DNA of 64,000 nucleotides from Ardenticatenaceae bacterium (GTDB lineage Bacteria; Chloroflexota; Anaerolineae; Promineifilales; Promineifilaceae). Each line of letters starts with the position of its first letter. Positions within the stretch are counted from its first letter, which is position 1. The notes under the pieces are model-generated. The model saw only the letters and a program-made list of their open reading frames with translations, was not told the DNA's origin and did no database searches. This document shows positions 48,276-57,668 of the stretch, piece after piece. Position numbers and translations under genes: made by a program. The DNA is taken from positions 434,001 through 498,000 of the forward strand of contig JACKBS010000008.1 in the NCBI GenBank assembly GCA_020634435.1. Direction: 5' to 3'.

Positions 48276-49456
48276 GAAAGCACCTGAATGTCGGCCAGTT
48301 GAAGGGAGGGGGCAGTTTGGTGAGAAACGGCCGTATTGTCCAACGCATTCACCCCATCGGCAATAATGCCACCACCCAGACAAATGTCGCCATCGTAGAA
48401 GACCGCTCCCTGCCCGGCAGTAACGCCAAAAACGGGTTCGTGGAAGGTGACCAGGCAACGGCCGTTGCCCAAGTCTACCACCTCGCCAGGAATGGCCTGA
48501 GCCTTGTAGCGAATTTTGATTTGTGCCGGGATGGGCTGCTGCGGCGGACGGCCGTTTAGCCAGTTCACGTCGCGGGCCAGCAGCGTTTGCTGCCCCAATT
48601 CCGACTTTGGTCCCACGATGAGGGCGTTGCGGGCCACGTCCTTGCGCAGCACAAACAGCGGTTCGCTGGCCGAAATGCCCAGCCCTTTGCGCTGGCCAAT
48701 GGTGTAAAACGGCAGCCCTTCATGCTGGCCCAACTCGTCGCCGTCGCTGGTGAGAATAGGGCCGGGCTGGCTAGCCTTTTGACTATACTCCTGCAAAAAG
48801 CGGCGGTAGTTGCCATCGCCCAAAAAGCACAAATCCTGGCTTTCGCTTTTGCTGGCCACAGGCAGGCCAAACTTTTTGGCCAGTTCGCGCACCTCTGGCT
48901 TGGTGTAGCCGCCGATGGGGAACAACACTTTGCCCAGCTTTTTCTGATCCAGCACGTGCAGGACGTAGGATTGATCTTTGTTGGGGTCTAGCCCTTTGCG
49001 CAGCTGGTAGCCGTCTGGGGTGTGGACCACCTGAGCATAGTGGCCAGTGGCCAGGTAGTCGGCGTCGAGTGCCATGGCGCGTTCCAGCAGGTGGGTAAAG
49101 CGGATTTGGCGGTTGCATTCGATGCAGGGGTTGGGCGTACGGCCGTACGCGTGCTCATCAATGAAAAATTGCACAATCGTCTGCCGGAAATGGTCCTGCA
49201 CGTCTACCACGTAGAACGGGATGCCCAGCAAGCCCGCCACGCGCCGCGCGTCGGCCATTTGGTCTGGGGTGCAGCAGCGGTTGGCGGGGGAACGGCCGTC
49301 GCAGGACGGTTCACTCCACAGGCGCATCATCATGCCGATAACCTCGTACCCCTGCTCTACCAGCAGCGCCGCCGCCACGGAGCTGTCCACCCCACCGCTC
49401 ATCGCCACCACGACACGCTTCTTGTTTACAGATTCAGTATTCACAAAATCCATCAT
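48272..49456 (-). CDS. mnmA: tRNA-specific 2-thiouridylase
   Basis: This 394-residue enzyme thiolates U34 of tRNA-Lys, -Glu and -Gln. Motifs: PP-loop MSGGVDSSVAA, the first catalytic Cys in PNPCIECNRQIRF, DQSYVLHVLDQ, and the second catalytic Cys in ESQDLCFLGDGNYRRFL. The C-terminal beta barrel is complete. Two adjacent ATGs (49456 and 49453) are possible. Confidence 0.96.
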   Translation of the reverse strand: MMDFVNTESVNKKRVVVAMSGGVDSSVAAALLVEQGYEVIGMMMRLWSEPSCDGRSPANRCCTPDQMADARRVAGLLGIPFYVVDVQDHFRQTIVQFFIDEHAYGRTPNPCIECNRQIRFTHLLERAMALDADYLATGHYAQVVHTPDGYQLRKGLDPNKDQSYVLHVLDQKKLGKVLFPIGGYTKPEVRELAKKFGLPVASKSESQDLCFLGDGNYRRFLQEYSQKASQPGPILTSDGDELGQHEGLPFYTIGQRKGLGISASEPLFVLRKDVARNALIVGPKSELGQQTLLARDVNWLNGRPPQQPIPAQIKIRYKAQAIPGEVVDLGNGRCLVTFHEPVFGVTAGQGAVFYDGDICLGGGIIADGVNALDNTAVSHQTAPSLQLADIQVLS

Positions 49457-49662
49457 ACCAGAAAGTCAAATTTATGGGAGCTTTGCACGAAACTTATTGA
49501 AGGATTAACTATTGCGAATGCGATATGATGTACATGCAAAAGGTAGGCATCACATCGCTCAAACCTTATAGACAAAATAAATTAAAGTGGCACAATAAGC
49601 ACATTGTTTCAAAGGTAACCTGAACAATCGCATATTATAAGAATTGTTGCTAATCTCAGAGG
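49457..49662. other. Intergenic region before the IS630 remnant
   Basis: No gene. AT-rich, includes the proposed left end of the IS630-type element (ACATTGTTTCA at 49601-49611). Confidence 0.5.
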
Positions 49663-50811
49663 ATGTCAAATAAAAACCACATCCAATTAAGTGAAGCAGA
49701 TCAGGCCAATCTCAAAGAGCTAATCAGCAAAGGTAGCATTTCAGCCAGAACGTATCGGCGCGCCTTCGCCTTGCTGGAATTGCATCGCGGACAAACTTAT
49801 ACGGCCGTAAGTCAAACAGTCGGCGTTACCAAGCAAGCGGTCTCCATTTGGGCCACAAATTACCGCGAAAATGGTTTGGTTTTCTTGACTGATAGGCCAA
49901 AAAGTGGACGTCCTAAAAGATATCCAGTGTAGATGAAGCCAAAATCACGGCCTTGGCCTGTTCAGACCCACCGGAAGGCTACAGCCAGTGGACGCTTCGT
50001 TTGCTAGCTGACCATGCCGTGGAATTAATTGAAGCGGATGCCATTTCCTACAGTGAGGTCAGAAGAATTCTGAAAAAACGAACTCAAGCCACACCTGAAA
50101 CGGCAGTGGTGCATTGGTCAGATAACGAGCCAGTTTATCGCGGCGATGGAACGAATCTTGTAGCTCTATTCACTACCCTATGATCCAGCCTATCCAGTCG
50201 TCTGCTTTGATGAACGGCCTTGTTTCCTCATTGGTGACAAGGTAGAGTCAATTGCTCTGCAAACCGGTCAGGTCAAAAAGAACACTACGCCTACGAAAAA
50301 CATGGGTCATGCGCGCTGTTGGCCGCTATTGAACCACTGACGGGCAACCGGGTGGCTCAGGTGCAGCTACAGCGAACCAAGAAAGAGTTTACGCTCATTT
50401 GCCAGGCCATTGCCGCCGCTTATCCACACGCCAAACAGATTCGGCTGGTGTTAGATAACCTGAATACCCATACAACAGGTGCCTTCTATGACCATTTGCC
50501 TGCGGATGAAGCCTGGGCTTTGGCCCAACGATTTGTGTTTTATCACACACCTAAATCAGCCAGCTGGCTAAACATGATCGAGATTGAGTTCTCCGCCTTA
50601 GCACGCCTTTGCCTCGACTGTCGTATCCCGACGATGGCAAAGCTTGAAAAGGAAGTCCTCACTTTTTTAACCACCGGTCAGAACAGCAGGTAAAAATCAA
50701 CTGGCTGTTCACGATTGATGATTGTCGAGAGAAGCTCAATTCAAAATATGCGGTTGTTAACGATGCGAACACAAAGTTCGCCAAGTGTTAAGAATTCTTA
50801 TGAAACAATGT
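49601..50811 (+). mobile_element. Degenerate IS630-type element (proposed bounds)
   Basis: ACATTGTTTCA (49601-49611) and TGAAACAATGT (50801-50811) are the candidate inverted ends around the broken transposase. A size of 1.2 kb fits IS630. No TA duplication is visible, so the ends are tentative. Confidence 0.45.
49663..50693 (+). pseudogene. IS630-family transposase, multiply frameshifted
   Basis: Three consecutive segments (49663-49932, 49953-50183, 50319-50693) in different frames together read as one IS630 transposase: N-terminal HTH (QTVGVTKQAVSIWATNYRENGL), then SGRPKRYPV continuing as DEAKITALACSDPPEGYSQWTLRLLA after a frameshift, first Asp in VVCFDERPCF (50205 region), second in IRLVLDNLNTH and Glu in SWLNMIEIEFSALARLCL. 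At least four frameshifts separate them, so it is inactive. Confidence 0.9.
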
Positions 50812-51333
50812 AGTGAACAACAGGGCATAGTATAAAGGTTGCATAGACACATATCCCCACTGTCATAGGACAAACTAGAAAGCTAAGAACGCTAAAACCG
50901 TTGCTGTCAGCCAGGTGTTCAAGTGCAAAGTCTATAATCGGCAATATGTGTGTCAGCCGCTGCACTCTGGCCATTCATTTGCGACTTGTCACTAAGCCAT
51001 TCGCTTGATGCTGGATGGCAATAATCAACGTTAAACAGTTGCCATTTGAGTGCCGCTCCACAATTGGCGACCAATTGGTTCAAAGACTCCGCTGATGGGT
51101 TGCCACCGACCTTACCTGGTCACGATGAACCCAACACATGGTTGGACAGGATGAGCTTTTTACGTTTATTGGTACGAAAAAACGAAATCCATGATATGAC
51201 CCGAATTGACTGGCAAAAACGTTGTTTCTTGGGCATCGAACCGGTCTGACCACAGGACATGACCCAAAAACTGCTTGATAAAGCACCCACAGAGCAGGAT
51301 TATAGCGATAAGTCCCCTCTCTATGACAGTGGG
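50812..51333. mobile_element. IS remnant bounded by CCCACTGTCATAG ends
   Basis: CCCACTGTCATAG (50856-50868) and its exact complement (51321-51333) delimit 478 bases without an intact gene. It looks like an internally deleted IS or a MITE; the family was not identified. Just outside the right end an acyl-CoA ligase resumes in mid-protein. Confidence 0.65.
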
Positions 51334-51855
51334 TCTATCGTCGAGGTTATCATTTAATTGGTGGCAACCAGCCGCTCGGCCCCAACGAAATTGGCGAACT
51401 GGTGCTCAAAGGCCCTAGCGCCTCTTCTGGCTACTTCAACAACCCCGCAGTGTCGGCTGAGGTGATTGATGATGAAGGCTGGTTCCACACGGGTGATTTG
51501 GCCGTCCATGATGAAGAGTTGTACTTCACCATCAAAGATCGCAAGCAAGATATGTACATCTCTGGGGGGAAACGTTTACCCAGCGGAGATCGAGAAGGTG
51601 TTGTACGCGCATCCTGCCGTACACATGTGTGCCGTTCTGGGGTTGCCAGACCCGAAGTGGGGGAAAGTTGGCCTGGCCTGCGTGGTCCTCAAGGCAGGTT
51701 CAGCCTGCACCGCCGACGAGATGATGCAGCAAATGCGCGCCAATCTGGCGCCATACAAGGTGCCCAAGCGCGTCGAAATTTTAGCGGAGCTACCTATCTC
51801 TGGGGCGGGGAAAATCCTCAAGCGGGAGCTGCAAGATCGGTTTACCGACGCGTGA
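51334..51855 (+). pseudogene. Acyl-CoA synthetase (AMP-binding) 3' fragment with a frameshift
   Basis: From directly after the IS remnant the frame reads QPLGPNEIGELVLKGP, then GWFHTGDLAVHDEEL and FTIKDRKQDMYISGG, the A7-A8 region of fatty-acyl-CoA ligases. In a run of six G (51564-51569) one base too many shifts the frame; the other frame continues NVYPAEIEKVLYAHPAV, CAVLGLPDPKWGKVG and ISGAGKILKREL (A10 Lys). The N-terminal two thirds are absent. The extra G may be real or an assembly error; the truncation makes it non-functional either way. Confidence 0.88.
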
Positions 51856-51863
51856 ACTTTTGT

Positions 51864-51921
51864 AATTGAGTAATGGGTAACTGAGTAATTGCGCTGCTTA
51901 TATTGAGCAAATTACTCAATA
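51864..51921. repeat. AATTACTCAATTACC-family repeat, left part
   Basis: GTAATTGAGTAATGGGTAACTGAGTAATTG and ACTCAATA; the right part continues at 52792 beyond the IS. Confidence 0.75.
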
Positions 51922-52790
51922 GACCTCTTGCAAAAGTCACTTCAATCCCAGTGACAAATTGTAGATTGAGGCAATCAAGTTGAATCGCAAACCAAACCGT
52001 TTGCGCCGATTGCGATATCGTTCTTTCAAAATCCGAAATATCTTGAGCTTGCCAATCACATGCTCACCATAGATTCTGGCTTTCGCCAACGCCCGATTCG
52101 CAGCTTTTTCCTCTTTTGTCAGAGGATGATGTTTGGACTTCTTTTTTGGCGTTTGGCTATTCTTGTGAACCTTAGTCATGCCTTGATACCCTGAATCAGC
52201 CAAGCAGGTAATGGTTTGTACGATCCCTTGGCCACTCTCTTTGAAAAGCTTGAAATCATGTTTCTTGCCTTCACTAAAGGCCGTGGTCACAATTTCCAGA
52301 GTTGTTAAGTTGATAATGAGCTGCGCTTTTTGCGTGTGGCACTTTTTCTTGCCACTAAAGTGCCTTTTTTGTTTTTTGGCCGTTCTATCGGTTGTTCGGT
52401 GGCGTCAATGATCACAACCTCAATGAGCGTATCGCTGGTTTGCAATTTTTTCTTGCCAGGTAATGTGAATTGCCCTGACTCAATCAGCGTCTTTTCAACT
52501 TGCTGGATTGTCCGGCAGACGGCTGACTCGCTAATCCCGTGGGCTTGGCCAATATGAAACTGGGTACGATATTCTCGCCAGTACATCAGGGTCAACAAGA
52601 GTTGGTCTGCTCGCGACAATTTAGGTGGTCTACCAAAGGTTGGCATTCTTCCTTCTAAAATAGCCACCATTTGCTGAAAGATGGGGTGTGGAACACCCGT
52701 TAAACGTTTAAATTTCGCATCGGATAGGTTTTGAATCTCGGCATATTTCATATAGCAATTATGCTCGATTTTCTACTTATGCAAGAAGTC
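51922..52790 (-). mobile_element. IS5-family element (IS427-type, 869 bp)
   Basis: Imperfect ends GACCTCTTGCAAAAGT (left) and GACTTCTTGCATAAGT (right, complement) match at 14 of 16. TA flanks both sides (51920-51921 and 52791-52792), consistent with a 2-bp target duplication. Two overlapping-frame transposase segments lie inside. Confidence 0.88.
51937..52751 (-). CDS. IS5-family transposase made by predicted -1 frameshift
   Basis: The first segment (52751-52305, 148 residues) carries the N-terminal helical domain (LSRADQLLLTLMYWREY) and first Asp (VVIIDATEQPIERPKNKK). The second segment (to 51937) carries TCLADSGYQG (second Asp) and RIYGEHVIGKLKIFRI (Glu). At an A6-GG run near 52370 a -1 slip turns KNKKG into KNKKRHFSGKKKCHTQKAQ, the exact family continuation. 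Programmed frameshifting is usual in this group, so the element may be active. Confidence 0.88.
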
Positions 52791-52791
52791 T

Positions 52792-52995
52792 AATTACCTA
52801 ATTACCCAATTACTCACTCCTTTCTTTTTCTCGCTATTTTCATCTGGAAACGGCCGTTTCTCCTCTACAATATCTCTTATCTGACCAGTTACATGAATTC
52901 CCTGTGAGTATCGTTACTTTTTGTGGATGAAAGTCATCTGTAGGTTAGTCTGTAATGTAAGAGAAAGTAGAACGGCCGTATAGATCCAGAAACCA
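52792..52995. other. Spacer upstream of the second sensor kinase
   Basis: It starts with the right part of an AATTACCCAATTACTC repeat (52792-52817). Two ACGGCCGT copies occur (about 52850 and 52973). A weak TGTAATGT (about 52950) could be a -10 box. No gene. Confidence 0.5.
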
Positions 52996-54846
52996 ATGAA
53001 AAAAAGCATCATCGCCGCCTCAATTTTTATACCGGCAGGCTTGTTGGCATTTTTTGCCCTCGTGCCCGCTGCCGATCCCACCATCGAAGCCCGTGTGTTT
53101 CATTTCTATATCGTTACTTTTTTTACCTTTGCCGCCGTGGTTGCCGCTTACCTGGTGGGGCTGGTTTTAGAAAAGAGCAGCCCGACGCGGCACCGTCTGT
53201 TGGCCACCGCTTTTGTGGTGATGGGCAGCCTCTTTTTTATCCACGGTATTCTCACACCGGGAGTCATTACCACCGTGCAAAATCCGGGGGTGCGCTGGGC
53301 TTCCTGGTTTACCTTCTCCGTAGGTGGGCTAATTTTCCTTCTTGCGGCCCAGGACCGACCGGAACGGCCGTTTCCACCAGGCAAAGTGCGTGCGGTTCAT
53401 CTGGCAGCGGGGTTGTTTACGGCCGTTTTTGCCCTCATCGTCTTCTTCCAACCCGACTGGCTGCAAGCGATTGATGATACGGCCGCTCCGTGGCACGCGG
53501 CCGTAGCCTTCCTGTTTACCTTTGCCCTCTGGTCCGCCGCTGCGTATGCCCTCTGGCGTATTTGGCAGCAAACGCGAAGCCCGGTTGACGGGGTAATGGC
53601 TTTGATTTCTATCTGGCTGGCCATTGGCACGGTGAGCATGCACGGGTTTGAATTGTGGCTGCTCAGCTGGTGGCTGTACCATCTTTTACTGCTCATGGGG
53701 GCAATTACGGCCGTTGCTGTCCTTATCCAATCTTACGAGCAGCTGCGCCGCTTCCGGCTCACATACTATTATCTGGCGATTGGCCTCATTGCCACGGGGG
53801 CACTGACGTTGTGGGCTTCTTACCTGGTGGCCCAATTTGTGCAGCGGGGCATCAGCAGCGAGGTCGAGGCCATCCTCATGCAAACCGGTTTACTGCGAAC
53901 CGAACTGCCGGACATGACTCAAATGGTCATCAATGCCCGCATCACTGGCCTGTGGGTGGCAGGTTTGGTGATGGGCATGCTCTTTGCCGCGCTCCTAGTC
54001 ATTGTGCACCGTGCCGATAAGCTAATTTTGAGCCGCACAGAGGAGTTGGCTCAGGCTAACGCCGAACTAAAAGCGGCCGAAGCGCTGCGTGATGATCTCA
54101 CCGACATGATTGTCCACGATTTACGCACGCCGCTGACCTCCATGAATCTCAGCCTGGATTTGCTGGAGCGGACCCTGCACGATGAGTCCAAGGCGTCCCA
54201 GCGCGAACGCTTTGTACAGACTGCCAATCGGTCGGCGGCTGACATGTTGCAATTGGTGAATCAGCTGCTGGATGTGGCCAAAATGGAAGCCGGACAGCTG
54301 CGGCTTCAGACGGAAGAGCATTCGTTGGCGGATCTGTTGCGGGAGAAAGCGGCCGTTTTCCAACCGCAAATTGTCGCCAGCCAAAAGTACCTCACGCTGG
54401 CGCTGCCCGACAATCTGCCGCCCATCCTCATGGACGCGGATTTGATTGAGCGGGTGGTAGATAATCTGCTAAGCAACGCGCTGAAATACACCGATGCAGG
54501 CGGGCAAATCACTTTGCGGGCGCAGCGGACAGGCAACAAGCTGCTCATTGCCGTCGCCGACGATGGTGATGGCATTGAACAGGCTAAAGCGGACCAGATT
54601 TTTGATAAGTTTTACCAGGTGCGGGATGCGCAAGGCAGAGCACTGCGGCGAGGGACGGGGCTTGGCTTAGCGTTTTGCAAGATGGTGGTGGAGGCGCATA
54701 ACGGCCGTATTTGGGTCGAAAGTAAACCAGGGGAGGGCAGCACGTTTTACTTCACCCTCCCCTGTGTGTCTCAAAATGGGAGTGGACCCAAAAGCAATCT
54801 TAACGGCGACGGCCCAAAACGCGCAGCAGTCGCAAAAACAGATTGA
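52996..54846 (+). CDS. Sensor histidine kinase with multi-span N-terminus
   Basis: This encodes 616 residues. Residues 1-355 contain about eight hydrophobic helices, an integral-membrane sensor of unrecognised type (MFS-like length, no known MHYT/7TMR signature). HisKA with phospho-His about 374 (DMIVHDLRTPLTSMNLS), dimer helices, then HATPase with NLLSNALKYTDAGG, ADDGDGIE and GTGLGLAFCKMV. The last 15 residues overlap in antisense the 3' end of the Bax-inhibitor gene. No regulator gene is adjacent. Confidence 0.9.
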   Translation: MKKSIIAASIFIPAGLLAFFALVPAADPTIEARVFHFYIVTFFTFAAVVAAYLVGLVLEKSSPTRHRLLATAFVVMGSLFFIHGILTPGVITTVQNPGVRWASWFTFSVGGLIFLLAAQDRPERPFPPGKVRAVHLAAGLFTAVFALIVFFQPDWLQAIDDTAAPWHAAVAFLFTFALWSAAAYALWRIWQQTRSPVDGVMALISIWLAIGTVSMHGFELWLLSWWLYHLLLLMGAITAVAVLIQSYEQLRRFRLTYYYLAIGLIATGALTLWASYLVAQFVQRGISSEVEAILMQTGLLRTELPDMTQMVINARITGLWVAGLVMGMLFAALLVIVHRADKLILSRTEELAQANAELKAAEALRDDLTDMIVHDLRTPLTSMNLSLDLLERTLHDESKASQRERFVQTANRSAADMLQLVNQLLDVAKMEAGQLRLQTEEHSLADLLREKAAVFQPQIVASQKYLTLALPDNLPPILMDADLIERVVDNLLSNALKYTDAGGQITLRAQRTGNKLLIAVADDGDGIEQAKADQIFDKFYQVRDAQGRALRRGTGLGLAFCKMVVEAHNGRIWVESKPGEGSTFYFTLPCVSQNGSGPKSNLNGDGPKRAAVAKTD

Positions 54847-55534
54847 TGAAGTCCAGGTAGAGGTGCAAAGCACCCATCACGGCGATGCCTCTCAATATTT
54901 CCTGGCTGCCGTTGCCTTGCAAAACCGTGGCGTAAGTCGCCTTTTTGATCATATTGCTGTCGTACACGATCAGCCCCAGGAAAATGAGGATTCCAAGGTA
55001 AGTCACAATCCAGTCCAATGCTGTGCTAGCAAAGAAAAAGTTTACGACTGAAGCCAAAATTATTCCTAGCAGCCCCACAAACAAAAGTGGTCCCCATTTG
55101 GTCAGGTCTTCTTTGGTAGTTAACCCAACTACGGTAAGAATAATAAAAATGAGGGTGGTGGTGCCAAATGCCAGGATAATGGTGCCCAGCCCATAGGCCA
55201 GAAAGATAACCGAGAGCGTAACGCCATTCAGCGCCGAATAAGCAAAGAACAGGGCCAACCCTACGTTAGAAGACATCTTACCAATGGCTCGGCTTACACT
55301 GATTACCAGAATGAGTTCGCCAATAAACAGGCCCCAAAAAATGAGCATGTTGCCAAAAACCAGATTGAGTATAGTTTCGCTGCTTAACGTGACAATGGCG
55401 ACAATGGTGGTGAGCAGCAAACCTAACGACATCCACCCGTAAACGCGCTGCATGACGCCAGCAAATAGTTCGCCCAGGCGGGCTTCTGATACCTCAGCCG
55501 GATACTGCTCTTGATAATTAAACTCTGTGGACAT
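54800..55534 (-). CDS. Bax inhibitor-1/YccA family membrane protein
   Basis: This 244-residue protein has seven hydrophobic helices, with the UPF0005 pattern FAYSALNGVTLSVIFLAYG and the Asp pair in GLIVYDSNMIKK and LHLYLDFINLFLRLL. The family includes bacterial YccA and YetJ; YetJ is a pH-sensitive Ca2+ leak channel. GGAGG precedes ATG 55534. Its 3' end overlaps the sensor kinase by 47 bases. Confidence 0.94.
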   Translation of the reverse strand: MSTEFNYQEQYPAEVSEARLGELFAGVMQRVYGWMSLGLLLTTIVAIVTLSSETILNLVFGNMLIFWGLFIGELILVISVSRAIGKMSSNVGLALFFAYSALNGVTLSVIFLAYGLGTIILAFGTTTLIFIILTVVGLTTKEDLTKWGPLLFVGLLGIILASVVNFFFASTALDWIVTYLGILIFLGLIVYDSNMIKKATYATVLQGNGSQEILRGIAVMGALHLYLDFINLFLRLLRVLGRRR

Positions 55535-55610
55535 TTTTCCTCCGTGGCACTACGTTAATATGTTGACTGCAAACAGCGCCAACATTTTAGCATAGAGTTT
55601 GCCAATTTGA

Positions 55611-57500
55611 TCACCCGTTTTCGGCAATTTCGGTCAGCTCTAGCCAGCGGAATTCGGCCGTTTCTAGCGCTGTTTTGGCTTCTTCCAACTCGTCCACCAG
55701 CGGTTGCAGCTGCGCATAATCGGAGCCAATGTCGTTGATTTTGGCTGAAAGCGTGGCGATTTTTTCGGTGAGGGTTTCGATGGTGGATTCGGCCGTTTCC
55801 AATTCGCGCTGTTCTTTCCAGGTGAGCTTGCGCGGACGAGAACTAGCAGGTGCTTTGGTAGTTGTTGGCTTGTTAGGGGCTGGTTTGGGTGTGGGGGTAG
55901 CTTCTTCCTCACACAGGCGCAAGTATGTTTCATACGGAGCTGGGTAGCGTGTGCCCAGCACACCATCTTCAAAGCTCAGTAAAAAGTCCACGTTGCGATC
56001 TAAAAAGTAGCGATCATGGCTGACGACAACCAGGGTGCCTTCGAATTGGTCCAAAAACTGCTCCAATACAGTCAGCGTTTGCACATCCAGATCGTTGGTT
56101 GGCTCGTCTAAAAAAAGGACGTTGGGCTGGCGTACCAGCGTGCGCAGCAGGTAGAGCCGTCGCCGCTCGCCACCGCTCAGGCTGCTAATTTTGGCGCGCT
56201 GCTCTGGCCGCGTGAAGAGGAACCACTCCAGCATTTGGGCGGCTTCCACGCGCTCACCATCGCTGGTGCGGATGAGCGGCGCGAGCTTGTTGATGTAGTC
56301 GATGAGTGTAGATTCTTCTTCCAAATCTTCCGCCTGCTGGTCGTAATAGCCCAACTCCACGGTGCTGCCCCAGTCTACTTCGCCGCTGTCTGGCTTGGTT
56401 TTACCGGCCAGCACGTCCAGCAGTGTACTTTTGCCCGCTCCGTTTGGCCCGATGATGCCAATCCGGTCGCCGGGGTCTAGCTGCAAATCTAGATTCTTGA
56501 ACAGGGTGAGATTGCTATAGCTTTTGCTGAGATTGGTGGCTTCCAGCACGCGTTTGCCCAGCCGTCGGCTAGCCAGGGCTAGCGCCACGCGCTGGTCGCC
56601 TTTGTCGTAGGCAATGGTTTGCAGCTCTTCTACGCGCTGGATGCGGGCTTTTTGCTTGGTTGTGCGGGATTGTGCACCCCGGCGCAGCCAGGCAAGTTCT
56701 TGCCGCAGCAGTGCTTGTCGTTTGGTTTCGGCCGTTTGCAGCTGATCTTCACGGGTGGCGCGTTGTTCGAGGTAATGGCCGTAATTCCCCACATATGTCA
56801 CCAACTCACGCCGATCCAATTCCACAATCTTGTTCACAACACGATCTAAGAAGTAACGGTCGTGTGTCACCATTAACAGGGCGGCGGGCATCGTCAGCAA
56901 GAACTGCTCCAGCCAGCTTACCGTTTCGGCGTCGATGTGGTTGGTTGGCTCGTCCAGAATGAGCAAATCGCCGGGATCGATAAGCCCGCGTGCCAAAGCC
57001 ACGCGTTTTTGCTGCCCGCCACTGAGAATGCCAATTTTGTCCCGAAAGCGAGTGATGCCCAACCGGGTGAGCACAGCTTTGGCCTCGGCTTCGGCTTGCC
57101 AGCTTTGGGTGCGGTCCATTTCTTGCGTAACTTGGGCAAATTGGGCTTGCAGATCAGGATCGGTGGGTGCGGCTTGCAGCGCTTCGCTAATCACTTCGTA
57201 TTGGCGCAGCAGTTGCAGTTGGGGAGCATCACCCTGAAAAATGTAGTCGAGAACGGCCGTTTCCAGTGGCAAATCTGGTTCTTGGGGCAAATATCGAATG
57301 CGCACGCCGCCCCACACCGTAATGCCGCCTTCCGCAGGGGTTTCCAGACCGGCGATCAGCCGCAGCAGCGTGGTTTTGCCTGAGCCATTGCGGCCAATCA
57401 GCCCAATGCGGTCGCCTTCATTGATGAGCAAGTTAACGGAATCAAACAGCACACGATCGCTGTAGTGGTGGGTGAGGTTGTCGAGACGGACGAGATTCAT
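55611..57500 (-). CDS. ABC-F family ATPase (Uup-like)
   Basis: This 629-residue protein has two ABC domains: Walker A GRNGSGKTT (36-44) and GPNGAGKST; signatures LSGGQQKRVALARGL and LSGGERRRLYLLRTL; Walker B with DEPTNHIDAETVSWLEQFL and DEPTNDLDVQTLTVLEQFL. A Pro/Thr-rich linker and C-terminal coiled coil (ETAESTIETLTEKIATL) as in Uup. No membrane segments, so it acts on ribosomes or DNA in the cytoplasm rather than in transport. Confidence 0.93.
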   Translation of the reverse strand: MNLVRLDNLTHHYSDRVLFDSVNLLINEGDRIGLIGRNGSGKTTLLRLIAGLETPAEGGITVWGGVRIRYLPQEPDLPLETAVLDYIFQGDAPQLQLLRQYEVISEALQAAPTDPDLQAQFAQVTQEMDRTQSWQAEAEAKAVLTRLGITRFRDKIGILSGGQQKRVALARGLIDPGDLLILDEPTNHIDAETVSWLEQFLLTMPAALLMVTHDRYFLDRVVNKIVELDRRELVTYVGNYGHYLEQRATREDQLQTAETKRQALLRQELAWLRRGAQSRTTKQKARIQRVEELQTIAYDKGDQRVALALASRRLGKRVLEATNLSKSYSNLTLFKNLDLQLDPGDRIGIIGPNGAGKSTLLDVLAGKTKPDSGEVDWGSTVELGYYDQQAEDLEEESTLIDYINKLAPLIRTSDGERVEAAQMLEWFLFTRPEQRAKISSLSGGERRRLYLLRTLVRQPNVLFLDEPTNDLDVQTLTVLEQFLDQFEGTLVVVSHDRYFLDRNVDFLLSFEDGVLGTRYPAPYETYLRLCEEEATPTPKPAPNKPTTTKAPASSRPRKLTWKEQRELETAESTIETLTEKIATLSAKINDIGSDYAQLQPLVDELEEAKTALETAEFRWLELTEIAENG

Positions 57501-57606
57501 GAGGGGTGGTAAACCAGGGTAAACGTTGCTGAATAGTTGTTGAAAGTCAGTCGAATGTTGATTTTATCTATGCTTCACAATGGCAAAATCATGCCAGATT
57601 TGCGCC

Positions 57607-57612
57607 ATTATA
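57607..57612 (-). promoter_or_regulatory. Extended -10 box of the ABC-F gene
   Basis: TGC-TATAAT on the minus strand, about 100 bases ahead of ATG 57500. No good -35 is seen, as is usual for extended -10 promoters. Confidence 0.5.
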
Positions 57613-57668
57613 GCATTGGCCCTGGTTTTGGCGTAAAAGGGATAGGTGGGTGAGGGAGATACGGCCGT

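Noticed and set aside
51046..51286. Frames in the IS remnant as a gene
   Set aside because: Short, overlapping on both strands, no ribosome site. Probably decayed transposase, family not identifiable by eye.
4676..52817. Short intergenic repeats considered as CRISPR arrays
   Set aside because: Units are irregular, palindromic, about 10 bases, without uniform spacers, and no cas gene is near.
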